From a virus, in IMG/VR virus record IMGVR_UViG_3300022700_000048, positions 1-64,000 of that record: a DNA stretch of 64,000 nucleotides, one strand, 5' to 3'. This document shows, piece after piece, positions 9,196 through 17,640 of this stretch; the stretch's first letter is position 1, and the number at the start of each line of letters is the position of its first letter. The position numbers and the translations under genes were made by a program. The notes under the pieces were generated by a model. That model ran no database searches. It had not been told where the DNA came from and saw only the letters and a list, made by a program, of their open reading frames with translations.

Positions 9196-10094
9196 TGCTT
9201 AATGAGTTAAAAATATTATTTAAAAATATAAAAAATTTTAGAGGTGGATTATTAAATGAAGTTGCTGGTGAAGGTTCAATACGTGATGCTATTAATGATA
9301 ATAAAATTTTATATATTTATTATAATGGTGATGAAACAATGCAAAAGGGTTATCGTACAATTAGACCATTTGTTTTAGGTTCACATAAAGAAAGTGGTAA
9401 TAAAGTTTTAAGGGCATGGCAAGATGCTGGTTCAAGTGCAAGTTTTAGAAATATACCAACTAATTCTCGATGGGGGCATAGATATGAAAAAGGACATGAA
9501 TTTTTTGATAATCCTAAACGTGGTGGGACACAACCGGGTTGGAGATTATTTAGAGTTGATAAAATAGTATCTATATTACCAACAGGTGAAAAATTCACAC
9601 CTGATGAATATTTTAATGTAAGTGGTGTTGAATATAACCCTAATGATAAAGAAATTAATGTAGATATTGCGATATCTAAAGATATGGGTGCTGATACTAA
9701 AGTTAGTGGTACTGATTCAATTAGTAAACCTGATAAAGTATTAACAAAAGTTAAATCAAGTACTTTTGATAAACAGACAAAAAAATTTAAACAATTTTTT
9801 AAAGCAGCAAAAAAAACAAGAGAAATAACAAAAAATGAAGTAGAATCATTATGGGATGCTGTAAAAAAATATAGGAAAAAATCACCCAAAAATTATCATG
9901 TAGTTGAAAATGAGAAAGGTGATATGGTACTTGTTACTAATAAAGCTATAGAAAGAGGTGATATCCCTAAAGAAGCTATTGTTGGTAATTTGCAAGATTT
10001 ATATAATAAATTTGTAAAAACAAGAGGTTCAATACCAACAGATTTTTTTAATAAACAAAAAAATGATTTATTAAATCAGAGAAATAAAAAATAG
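9195..10094 (+). CDS. WYL-like domain protein, 299 aa
   Basis: Residues about 20-150 resemble a WYL domain: an initial strand ILYIYYNG, then YRTIRPFVLG, a strand ending in LRAW, and the closing WRLFRVDKI segment. WYL domains are ligand-sensing SH3-like folds, often in transcription regulators of phage defence. There is no HTH in this protein. The C-terminal half is lysine-rich and helical and could contact DNA or the capsid. Its start overlaps the previous stop by one base. The WYL call is pattern-based and moderately secure; the role (injected regulator or structural protein) is unknown. Confidence 0.55.
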   Translation: MLNELKILFKNIKNFRGGLLNEVAGEGSIRDAINDNKILYIYYNGDETMQKGYRTIRPFVLGSHKESGNKVLRAWQDAGSSASFRNIPTNSRWGHRYEKGHEFFDNPKRGGTQPGWRLFRVDKIVSILPTGEKFTPDEYFNVSGVEYNPNDKEINVDIAISKDMGADTKVSGTDSISKPDKVLTKVKSSTFDKQTKKFKQFFKAAKKTREITKNEVESLWDAVKKYRKKSPKNYHVVENEKGDMVLVTNKAIERGDIPKEAIVGNLQDLYNKFVKTRGSIPTDFFNKQKNDLLNQRNKK

Positions 10095-10111
10095 TTTTTT
10101 ATTTAATTTAA

Positions 10112-10121
10112 AGTATTTATA
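10112..10121 (+). promoter_or_regulatory. Putative late promoter motif AGTATTTATA
   Basis: Exact copy of the recurrent motif, 30 bases before the start codon at 10152. Confidence 0.55.
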
Positions 10122-10151
10122 AAAAATAATAAAAATTTATAAACCGAAATA

Positions 10152-10805
10152 ATGGCAAATAAACAAATAGATTTATCTAAATTAAAAGATGAAATACACA
10201 GTAGAAAACAAGCTACAAATAATACTGTTGATGATGATGGTAATGATGTTAAAGATAAATTTTTAAATAATTTAGTTGAATCATTAAATTCAGGAAGACC
10301 ATCAGAAGCCACTGATAAAATAAGAAAAGTTGATGAAATTGCTGCAGAAAAATCAGGTGATAAACCAGCATCCAATAATAGTAATAATTCTGTTTCTTCT
10401 GAAGTAGCTAAATATAAGGGTCAACAAAATGCAAATCAAAACAATCCATCTGTTGTTAATAATGAAAATGATAGAGATGAAAAATTATATGAAGAACTAG
10501 AAAGAAGAAAAAAAGAAATGCTTGGTGGTGGTGCATTAAAATATAATCAAACAAAATCAACACAAACACAAGAAGTAAATCAATCACAATCAGGTAATAT
10601 CATTAATGAAGAAAAAATATATGAAACTGTTAATAATGTGATTTCTGAAAAGTTTGCAACAGTTGTTGATCAAGCAATGAAAGATTCTATTGTTGAAATA
10701 TATGCAGAAGCTAGAATGAAAGAAGTTTTAGAAGAAAATAGAAATATTATTCGTAAGATTGTTATTGATACAATAAAAGAACTTCAATCAAAAAAGAAAA
10801 AATAA
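10152..10805 (+). CDS. Hypothetical Asn/Gln-rich coiled-coil protein, 217 aa
   Basis: A charged N-terminus, a long low-complexity Asn/Ser/Gln middle, and a C-terminal helix (last ~60 residues) likely to form a coiled coil, ending in a run of lysines. No catalytic motif. It is a single-gene unit between two late-type motifs. The overall shape resembles phage scaffolding or internal head proteins, but there is no direct sequence proof. Confidence 0.6.
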   Translation: MANKQIDLSKLKDEIHSRKQATNNTVDDDGNDVKDKFLNNLVESLNSGRPSEATDKIRKVDEIAAEKSGDKPASNNSNNSVSSEVAKYKGQQNANQNNPSVVNNENDRDEKLYEELERRKKEMLGGGALKYNQTKSTQTQEVNQSQSGNIINEEKIYETVNNVISEKFATVVDQAMKDSIVEIYAEARMKEVLEENRNIIRKIVIDTIKELQSKKKK

Positions 10806-10849
10806 TAATTAATGAATTTTTCATGTTGGGATATTTTTATTTAAATTAA

Positions 10850-10859
10850 TGTATTTATA
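10850..10859 (+). promoter_or_regulatory. Putative late promoter motif TGTATTTATA
   Basis: Recurrent motif with T in the first place, 22 bases before the start at 10882. Confidence 0.5.
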
Positions 10860-10881
10860 GTAAATATTCTAACATTTTTTT

Positions 10882-12348
10882 ATGAATACCAAAAAAAATT
10901 ATAAACCATTAAAGTTATATGAATTAATTGATATGAATCGTGGTGGTATTTATCATGATTTTACACACGGTATTGAAAATAGAAGGGCATGGTGGGGATT
11001 TCAACCATATTATCCACCAAATGATGAACCCGGTTTTGTAAATGAAAATTTTATTAAATTTGTTGAATCTCGTGATAATTATTTAATTCGTAGACCAATA
11101 TTTCATATGACAACATTAGAAGAAGAATTTAATAATGCTGTAAAAAATCTTTCTGAATATGTGAACAAATCTAAAAATAGTTATAAATTTTATAATAATT
11201 TAAGAAAACTTCAGGAATATCTAATAGAGTGTGGTTCAATTAATGAAGAAATAGTGTTAAAACCATTAAAAAATGAAGATGGGAGTACTAAATTTTCAAC
11301 AGATAATAATGTGGGGGGTGATCAATTTCCAGCATATAATAATAAATCAACAGAACCATCAATTGAGAATAATTTAGATGCTAATTCATTTATGTATCAT
11401 GAAAACGATAATAAAAATCGTAGAATAGTGGACGAAGAATATTTGGGTAATATACATCAAAATGTTGAAGTTTTTAAAAATCCTAAATCAATAAAAAGAT
11501 TAGAACCAAATATTAGAGGAATTGTTACAGAAAATGGTGATTTATATGTTGTTAATTGTGGTAATTATGATATCATACATAATGATTTTTCAAAATGGTT
11601 AAATATAATGGGATATCCAATACCATCAAATATATATGATTATTTAGAAAATAATATCCCACTTCAAAGATATGAAAAAACTAATAAATTTTATCTAGGG
11701 GAAAGTATGACAACGCAAAGAATTAATAATCATATTGATAGTTTTAGAAAAATAATAAAAAGAGCAGGAAATAAGAATCCAACAATTAATTTTATATTAG
11801 AAAACATTAATAAAACATTTAATTTAGATGATGCTATAAAAAATTTAAATGAAAGACAAAAGGCATGGATTCCGGGTTCAAAAGCTGTAACAGTTAAACA
11901 AAAATGTCGTCTTGGGGGGGTAAATGGTAAATCAGCAGCTTGTAATCAAGGTGATATATCTAATTTGGAATTTTCTTCACTTGATGAAGAAACAAAACTT
12001 GATCAAGGATTTGTGGATGGTTGGCATAGTTATGATATTTTACATAATGATGATGTTGCTGGTGAAATGGAAGTTAGTAATCGTGATAAATATATGGTTT
12101 TAAATAGAATATATATTAATCCAGAGCATAGAGGAATGGGTCATGCTAAAGATGCAATGAAAATTTTAATTGATTATGCTGATAAAAATAATAAAATAAT
12201 TGCATTAACACCTGATAATGTTTGGGGTGCAAGTAAACAAAAATTAAGAAAATGGTATTCATCATTAGGTTTTGTTATGAATAAAGGTCGGAATGCTGAT
12301 TATAAAATACAAGCTGCAATGATAAGATATCCTAAAAATAATAATTAA
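10882..12348 (+). CDS. Large protein with C-terminal GNAT acetyltransferase domain
   Basis: 488 residues. The last ~110 contain the GNAT signature: a strand LNRIYINPEHRG, the acetyl-CoA loop RGMGHAKDAM and the closing KWYSSLGFVM. The region before it (about residues 330-355) carries two cysteines in a segment rich in small residues (KCRLGG, AACNQGD) that I cannot assign. The first 250 residues are unassigned and start with aromatic-rich sequence. GNAT enzymes transfer acetyl groups to amines; the target is unknown. A large non-catalytic N-terminal region suggests a multidomain effector or virion protein rather than a simple metabolic enzyme. Confidence 0.75.
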   Translation: MNTKKNYKPLKLYELIDMNRGGIYHDFTHGIENRRAWWGFQPYYPPNDEPGFVNENFIKFVESRDNYLIRRPIFHMTTLEEEFNNAVKNLSEYVNKSKNSYKFYNNLRKLQEYLIECGSINEEIVLKPLKNEDGSTKFSTDNNVGGDQFPAYNNKSTEPSIENNLDANSFMYHENDNKNRRIVDEEYLGNIHQNVEVFKNPKSIKRLEPNIRGIVTENGDLYVVNCGNYDIIHNDFSKWLNIMGYPIPSNIYDYLENNIPLQRYEKTNKFYLGESMTTQRINNHIDSFRKIIKRAGNKNPTINFILENINKTFNLDDAIKNLNERQKAWIPGSKAVTVKQKCRLGGVNGKSAACNQGDISNLEFSSLDEETKLDQGFVDGWHSYDILHNDDVAGEMEVSNRDKYMVLNRIYINPEHRGMGHAKDAMKILIDYADKNNKIIALTPDNVWGASKQKLRKWYSSLGFVMNKGRNADYKIQAAMIRYPKNNN

Positions 12349-12409
12349 TTGTATTATTATTTTGATAATAAAAAGATAAATTGTCAAAATTTTTATTTTT
12401 TTGATAGAT

Positions 12410-12565
12410 ATGATTAATATTCCCGATTTAATGGATTTTTTAAAAAAATATGGTACTAAAATAATATTATGTGGTGGTGGTATAAGAGAATGTTTAAAAG
12501 AAGTTGAAATAGCATTAATGGCATTAGATAAAAATTATAATATATTAACTAAATATACATACTAA
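12410..12565 (+). CDS. Small protein, 51 aa, just upstream of the 2H phosphoesterase
   Basis: ATG at 12410 and stop at 12563-12565, one base before the next start codon, so it is packed like a real gene. The peptide has a hydrophobic strand followed by CGGGIRECL and a helix (EVEIALMALDK). This composition looks like a folded mini-protein or the conserved C-terminal part of a larger enzyme. No family is assigned with confidence. It may belong to the RNA-repair block that follows. Confidence 0.5.
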   Translation: MINIPDLMDFLKKYGTKIILCGGGIRECLKEVEIALMALDKNYNILTKYTY

Positions 12566-12566
12566 A

Positions 12567-12968
12567 ATGAGTAAAATTGCATATAGTGGTGTTGTACTTG
12601 ATGAGAGATCAAAAAAAAGATTATTAAAACATTTTAAAGATTTAATACCAGATGATTGGGAAATTATCGCACATCATATGACAATTAATATGGGTGAAAT
12701 TAATCCAAAATATGAACAATATCTTGGAATGCCATTACCTTTATGGGTTGAAGATTTTGGTATTAATGAAAAAGTGGCAGCAGTAAAAGTTTCAGGATTT
12801 CCTTCTGAAAAAGAAATACCACATATTACATTAGCTGTAAATAGAAAAGAAGGTGGTAAACCGTCTATGTCGGATAATATAGAAAACTGGTATCCAATAA
12901 AAAAAACAATAAAACTTGTTGGTAAAGTACAAGAAATTCCTTTAAATTTAGAAGAAGAACAATTTTAA
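12567..12968 (+). CDS. 2H phosphoesterase of the RNA-repair (Swiss Army Knife / fungal tRNA ligase) type
   Basis: 133 residues with both 2H motifs: HMT at 37-39 within AHHMTI and HIT at 86-88 within PHITLAVN. The opening YSGVVLDERS segment and the closing NWYPI segment match the phosphoesterase domain found in multidomain RNA-repair proteins, where it processes 2',3'-cyclic phosphate ends. The next gene is a HAD phosphatase of the kind found in the same repair proteins, so the two look like a split repair module. No ligase or polynucleotide kinase is visible in the window. Confidence 0.8.
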   Translation: MSKIAYSGVVLDERSKKRLLKHFKDLIPDDWEIIAHHMTINMGEINPKYEQYLGMPLPLWVEDFGINEKVAAVKVSGFPSEKEIPHITLAVNRKEGGKPSMSDNIENWYPIKKTIKLVGKVQEIPLNLEEEQF

Positions 12969-12978
12969 ATTAAAAATT

Positions 12979-13548
12979 ATGAAAAAATTGTGTGTTTATG
13001 ATATGGATGGTTGTTTAATTGATACTCCTGAAAAAGAAGAGGGTAAACAAATTTGGAAAGAAAAAACTGGTAAAGAATTTCCATATAATGGGTGGTGGAG
13101 TAAAAAAGAGAGTTTAAATACCGAAATTTTTAACATAAAACCAAATAAATCAATTTATTCTAAATTTAAAAAAGATATTATTACCCCTAATACATATGTT
13201 ATTATTTTAACTGCAAGAATAGAAAAATTAAGACCCGAAATTAAGAAAATTCTTGATTTAAATGGTATTAAACCAGATGAATTAATATTAAAACAAGGTA
13301 GTGAAACAAAAGGTGATGTTTTATTACATTATGTTCAAAAATTTCCTAATTTAAAAGTAATTAATGTTTATGACGATTTTGCCGGGGGTATGAAACATAA
13401 AATTAAAGAATTTACAGAAATAAAAAATAAATTACCAGAAAATATCCAATATAATATTTTTTATGTAAATAATGATAATATTAAATTAATGGAATCAAAT
13501 AGTAACGTATTAAAATTCATTCATGAAGAATTGAAAAAAATAAAATAA
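12979..13548 (+). CDS. HAD-superfamily phosphatase, RNA-repair type
   Basis: 189 residues with HAD motif I DMDG (Asp8, Asp10), motif II Thr78 in ILTAR and motif IV DD at 131-132 in VYDDF. The organisation matches HAD domains of Swiss Army Knife RNA-repair proteins. Ten bases separate it from the 2H phosphoesterase gene, so they are one operon. The likely job is removing a 3' or 2' phosphate from RNA ends. A general nucleotide phosphatase is the alternative. Confidence 0.8.
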   Translation: MKKLCVYDMDGCLIDTPEKEEGKQIWKEKTGKEFPYNGWWSKKESLNTEIFNIKPNKSIYSKFKKDIITPNTYVIILTARIEKLRPEIKKILDLNGIKPDELILKQGSETKGDVLLHYVQKFPNLKVINVYDDFAGGMKHKIKEFTEIKNKLPENIQYNIFYVNNDNIKLMESNSNVLKFIHEELKKIK

Positions 13549-13549
13549 T

Positions 13550-13559
13550 AGTATTTATA
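13550..13559 (+). promoter_or_regulatory. Putative late promoter motif AGTATTTATA
   Basis: Exact motif directly after the HAD stop codon and 16 bases before the ATG at 13576. The spacing supports that ATG over the in-frame TTG at 13570. Confidence 0.6.
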
Positions 13560-13575
13560 TAAAAAATAATTGATA

Positions 13576-14391
13576 ATGATTGATTTAAGATATAAACCAA
13601 GGCATTTACCACAAATATCAATACCTTTTGATGTTGTGATGGATGAATTAAATCAAATGGGAATTGAAAATGAAATAATTGAAATTAATCCAGATGATTT
13701 AAATCCAATGCAAGGTATTGTGTTTTCTGATGAAGTTGGATCATTTAATCCTGATGTAATGAAACCAATTTGGATTTCAAAGGATAATGATGTAATTGAT
13801 GGACATCATAGATATTTAGCTGGAATAATGTCAAAAACACCAATAATTGGTGTTAGGGTTGGTCTTAATGGTAAAGATGCTGCTAGAGAATTAAATAGAA
13901 TTCAGGATATTTATGAGTATGAGCAACAAAGACAAATGGAAGAAGTTGTTACACATGATACAATTAATAAACATAATGATGATGAAAATGATGTTAGTAC
14001 TAATGAATTTTTAGCATCATTAGAAGAAATGGAAATTCCCGAAGGTGAAGGAAACACATGTAAAATATTTGGTTATAGACAAAAACCAATTATGGAAAAT
14101 TCAGTTATTGGTAATTTTTTTATGTTAAAACCAATGGATGGATACGATAAATATGAAATAGATTTTGAAAATTTATTAGATACTAATAATTTGGGCATTC
14201 AAAATGATATTTGTGATCCAATAGATTCTTTAGCAAATATGTGGTTTCCAAATGTTGATTTTGAAAATATGAGTGAACCATACAAGTATTCACCACAAGA
14301 ATTAAAAAATAAAGCAATTGTTGATAGAGCAAAAAAAATGGGATATGATGGAATTAAGTATGGTGATACTATATTACAAGGATTAAAATAA
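13576..14391 (+). CDS. ParB/Srx-like nuclease-fold protein with an extra C-terminal domain
   Basis: The first ~120 residues resemble a ParB/sulfiredoxin fold: INPDDLNPMQ, then WISKDNDVIDGHHRYLAG, the usual GHHR-type loop that binds a nucleotide phosphate. The C-terminal half ends in a segment (ELKNKAIVDRAKKMGYDG, IKYGD) that resembles the end of ADP-ribosyltransferase domains of phage polyvalent proteins; I hold this loosely. The start is set at the ATG because of the late-motif spacing. Possible roles are DNA binding or an injected modifying enzyme. Confidence 0.65.
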   Translation: MIDLRYKPRHLPQISIPFDVVMDELNQMGIENEIIEINPDDLNPMQGIVFSDEVGSFNPDVMKPIWISKDNDVIDGHHRYLAGIMSKTPIIGVRVGLNGKDAARELNRIQDIYEYEQQRQMEEVVTHDTINKHNDDENDVSTNEFLASLEEMEIPEGEGNTCKIFGYRQKPIMENSVIGNFFMLKPMDGYDKYEIDFENLLDTNNLGIQNDICDPIDSLANMWFPNVDFENMSEPYKYSPQELKNKAIVDRAKKMGYDGIKYGDTILQGLK

Positions 14392-14413
14392 TAAATATAA
14401 AAAAATATAAGTT

Positions 14414-14836
14414 ATGAATATATATAAAATTACAAACATTAGTGATAAATTAGGGAAAAGAGATAATAATTATAATTCAACATTAAAAATTTCATATATA
14501 AATGAAATGGTGAAAAAAAATATTGATTTAAAACCTAATAATACAATATATTTTAAAGCAAATTCATTACCACTTTCAGTACAAAAATTTAAGATAAAAA
14601 AATTGGTTAGTGTTAATGAAATTAGTGAAAAAGAATTTAATAATATTAAACAAAATAAAAAATCAAAACAAAAATCAACAACAACAAGTACAACAAAAAA
14701 ACCAAAAAAATCAACAAAAAAATCATCGTATAAAAAATCAACATCAAGTAACAAGAAATCAACAACCAAAAAATCAACAACTACTACAACAACAAGTAAA
14801 ATAGATGATTATGATGAAAACATTTTGAATAAATAA
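14414..14836 (+). CDS. Protein with a histone-H1-like Lys/Ser/Thr tail, 140 aa
   Basis: The first ~75 residues form a compact basic domain; the last ~65 are a low-complexity tail of alternating lysine, serine and threonine (KKSTKKSSYKKS-type). Such tails bind nucleic acid without sequence specificity, as in histone H1. An internal out-of-frame reading is a shadow. A strong terminator follows at 14861. Role unknown; DNA packaging or condensation is a reasonable guess. Confidence 0.6.
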   Translation: MNIYKITNISDKLGKRDNNYNSTLKISYINEMVKKNIDLKPNNTIYFKANSLPLSVQKFKIKKLVSVNEISEKEFNNIKQNKKSKQKSTTTSTTKKPKKSTKKSSYKKSTSSNKKSTTKKSTTTTTTSKIDDYDENILNK

Positions 14837-14860
14837 TAAAAATATCTATTATATTATATG

Positions 14861-14889
14861 GTCAACCAAAATTGGTTGACTTTTTTTTT
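14861..14889 (+). terminator. Rho-independent terminator
   Basis: GTCAACCAA and TTGGTTGAC form a 7-9 bp stem with a very short loop, followed by nine T. It ends the accessory operon; a late motif follows 30 bases later. Confidence 0.85.
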
Positions 14890-14918
14890 ATTTGATTTTT
14901 TTCTTTTTGAAAAAATAG

Positions 14919-14928
14919 AGTATTTATA
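14919..14928 (+). promoter_or_regulatory. Putative late promoter motif AGTATTTATA
   Basis: Exact motif after a terminator and 34 bases before the glycosyltransferase start at 14963. Confidence 0.6.
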
Positions 14929-14962
14929 ATAAATTATATTATTTTATAAAAAACTATAAAGT

Positions 14963-16348
14963 ATGAATGATAAGATTAAAATTTTATTTTATAATGTTGA
15001 TAGTGCTGGTGTAAATTATTTTCGTACACAAACACCAGCAATGGAATTAGAAAGAAATCATTCTGATGAATTTCATGTTGAAATTAATCCACAAATTGAT
15101 TTTAATGATCCTAATGTTTTAGATTATTTAAAATCGTTTCATATAATACATTATCATAGACAATTTTTACCTAATAATAATAAAATGTTAGAACTTTCAA
15201 AAGAATTGAAAAAAGCTGGGACTACACTAATTGTTGATGTTGATGATTATTGGTATTTACATCCTAAACATCCATTTTATTCTTTAAGTAAAGAAAAACA
15301 AATGCACATACCAATAATAGAAAATTTAAAAATTGCTGATTATGTAACAACTACAACTAGTATATTTGCTGATGAGATAAAAAATGTAACAAAAAAAGAT
15401 AATGTTGAAGTATTTTATAATTCAATTGATCCAACATGGATGAAACAATTTAAAAATAATTGGAAACCTGATCCAGATGGACGTGTTAGAATAACGTATA
15501 TGGCTGGCTCATCACACATGGTTGATGTTGAACAATTACGTGGTGTATTCAATGTTTTAAGAAATGACCCTAAATTAAAAGATAAATTTAAAGTAATTAT
15601 TGCAGGTTGGGATACTGAAGGTAGTACAACTGAAGTTACATTTAATCAGGAATTCGGTGCAGAACTTCAAGAAAGAGGTTTATGGGATCAAAAAATGGTG
15701 AAGGCAATTAATAATACTCGTGGTAATGTTGATCAACTTCCAAATATACCACAAGATTTGAGAGAAAAATATAGAGGTAAAGTATTTAATGAAAATAAAA
15801 GAGATATAAAATCTGAAGAATCTGTTTATTATTTATATGAAAAAATATTAACTGATAATCATAAATTAATTGAAAATGATGATTATTATGAATGGTTAAT
15901 GAATTTTGAAAGAGATGTACAGTATAATGGTAATGAGGGTAATTTTAAACGGGTTTGGACACAAAAAGCTAATACATATGCTAATACTCTTAATGAGACT
16001 GATATTGTTATTGCACCACTTGCTGATAATAATTTTAATAAAATGAAATCAAATTTAAAACAAGTTGAATGTTGGTCAAGAAAATTACCAATTGTATGTT
16101 CGGATATCCCACCATATAATGTGGATGGAAAACATATGGAAAATTGTGTTTTAATACCAAATAAAAAAAATGCACACAAGTATTGGTCAAAATATTTAAA
16201 AAATTTAATATTAGACGGCGATTTAAGAAAAAAATTGGGTGAGCAATTATATAAAGATTTTAGTGAGAAGTATCATTTAGCAAATGTTACAAAAAAACGT
16301 GCTAATTTTTATAAAAAAATTGTAAAAAAATCATTAGAAGTAAAATAA
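14963..16348 (+). CDS. Glycosyltransferase, GT-B fold (GT4-like)
   Basis: 461 residues. The N-terminal lobe has LFYNVDSAGVNYFR and a helix-strand pattern ending in VDVDDYW; the C-terminal lobe has TYMAGSSHM and VECWSRKLPIVCSDIPPY, the region that in GT4 enzymes contacts the sugar nucleotide, followed by a terminal helical stretch. It would transfer a sugar from an NDP donor. Placed directly before tail genes, it may glycosylate a virion protein or DNA base; the acceptor is unknown. It opens the long structural operon. Confidence 0.8.
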   Translation: MNDKIKILFYNVDSAGVNYFRTQTPAMELERNHSDEFHVEINPQIDFNDPNVLDYLKSFHIIHYHRQFLPNNNKMLELSKELKKAGTTLIVDVDDYWYLHPKHPFYSLSKEKQMHIPIIENLKIADYVTTTTSIFADEIKNVTKKDNVEVFYNSIDPTWMKQFKNNWKPDPDGRVRITYMAGSSHMVDVEQLRGVFNVLRNDPKLKDKFKVIIAGWDTEGSTTEVTFNQEFGAELQERGLWDQKMVKAINNTRGNVDQLPNIPQDLREKYRGKVFNENKRDIKSEESVYYLYEKILTDNHKLIENDDYYEWLMNFERDVQYNGNEGNFKRVWTQKANTYANTLNETDIVIAPLADNNFNKMKSNLKQVECWSRKLPIVCSDIPPYNVDGKHMENCVLIPNKKNAHKYWSKYLKNLILDGDLRKKLGEQLYKDFSEKYHLANVTKKRANFYKKIVKKSLEVK

Positions 16349-16359
16349 ATAATTAAAAT

Positions 16360-16746
16360 ATGAATATCATAAAAAGAATAAAAAATTGGTTTTCAAAAAA
16401 CAAAAGAAAAAAAACCATTTTTAATGAAATAAAAAAAAGTACAGAAACATTAAAACCAACAAATAAAAGATTAAAAGAAGTTTCTAATAGAATTGATAGA
16501 GGTGTTGAAATTTTAAATTATCTTGAAAAGAGTGATAAAAAAAATATCAATAAATTTAATAATGAGAAATTAGTTTGGGATTTAAGGTCTTTAATTGAAA
16601 AACACTTTTCAAATGAAAATAAAATATTAAAAGAAGAAATTAGATATCTAAATAATCTTATAGAAACTAAAGATAATAAAATAAATAGATTATATGATGA
16701 TATTAATAAATTAAATAATAAAACTAAAAAAAACATATTTAAATAA
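16360..16746 (+). CDS. Coiled-coil protein, 128 aa
   Basis: A basic N-terminus with an aromatic patch and then near-continuous heptad-like helix to the end (about residues 20-125). Its last base overlaps the start of the next gene (TAATG). No known family. The position between a glycosyltransferase and baseplate genes suggests a structural or assembly part. Confidence 0.6.
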   Translation: MNIIKRIKNWFSKNKRKKTIFNEIKKSTETLKPTNKRLKEVSNRIDRGVEILNYLEKSDKKNINKFNNEKLVWDLRSLIEKHFSNENKILKEEIRYLNNLIETKDNKINRLYDDINKLNNKTKKNIFK

Positions 16747-17627
16747 TGAAAGAGTTTTTTCGTAAAGTATTTCTCTGGATAGCAATTAAAATTCATAGTA
16801 TTTTTTTAATGATTAGTATTTCACTTAGAAATACAGAACTTGAAATTTTAAAAGCAGACCCAAATAATCTTAGTGAGAATAAAAAAACTCATCAAAAATG
16901 GTTTAGAAGTACAATTTTACAAAAATTTCATGCTGGTCAACGAGATGAAAAATATGTTCAGGATTATTATAAATTATTAAAAAAAGCTGATGAATTTACA
17001 TTAAATGCAACACAACATAAAAAGGCAATTGCTGCTGACAGATGGAGTATGAATTTAGGAAAAAAAGATCAATATGGTCGTAGATATGATCATATTGGAT
17101 TTTTTGATTCAAATCATAAATATTATGGAAAAACAATGAAAGAAGTAATTGAACAAGAAAAAGAAGAGAGAAGAACAAAAGATGATGAATACGAACTTTT
17201 AGGAATCATTAATAATACTCCAATACCAGTTGGTTTATCAAAAATTGATGATGTTGTTGATACAGAATATAAATTAAAAGATTTATATGAACCATCAAAA
17301 AAATTTAAATTTCCAATTAAAATTACTAGAAAGCATGATGTTGTTAATAAAATTGAACAACTTACTGAAATGATGCATATAAAAAAAATTGGTTTTGAAT
17401 ATCGTCAATTAGAATTTTTTATACCTTTAAAATTTAAAACAGAAGAAATAAAAAATAAAGGTAAAATTTTTAAAGAATTAACGAATTTAAAATATGTTTA
17501 TGTTAAAGATAAATATGGTGAATTAGTTGGATTTAAAATAAAAAAATTCTTAAAAAGAATTAAACATAATAATACATATGATGTATGGAAATTCCAAGCT
17601 AAAGAAATGGAAACAATTAAATTATAA
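16746..17627 (+). CDS. Hypothetical structural protein with an N-terminal hydrophobic segment, 293 aa
   Basis: The first ~25 residues include a hydrophobic stretch (LWIAIKIHSIFLMISISL) that could be a membrane anchor. The rest is soluble and mixed, with a KWFRSTILQKFHAGQRD segment and repeated lysine-rich strands near the end. No family is recognised. Translational coupling to the previous gene and closeness to the baseplate genes argue for a tail or neck role. Confidence 0.6.
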   Translation: MKEFFRKVFLWIAIKIHSIFLMISISLRNTELEILKADPNNLSENKKTHQKWFRSTILQKFHAGQRDEKYVQDYYKLLKKADEFTLNATQHKKAIAADRWSMNLGKKDQYGRRYDHIGFFDSNHKYYGKTMKEVIEQEKEERRTKDDEYELLGIINNTPIPVGLSKIDDVVDTEYKLKDLYEPSKKFKFPIKITRKHDVVNKIEQLTEMMHIKKIGFEYRQLEFFIPLKFKTEEIKNKGKIFKELTNLKYVYVKDKYGELVGFKIKKFLKRIKHNNTYDVWKFQAKEMETIKL

Positions 17628-17640
17628 AAATTAAAAAGAT

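Noticed and set aside
9350-9889. 179-codon open frame on the minus strand
   Set aside because: It lies fully inside the WYL-like gene, is antisense to it, and its composition is that expected from the complement of an AT-rich coding frame.
12368-12408. AT-only hairpin-like sequence after the GNAT gene
   Set aside because: Stem without G or C pairs; not distinguishable from background AT repeats.
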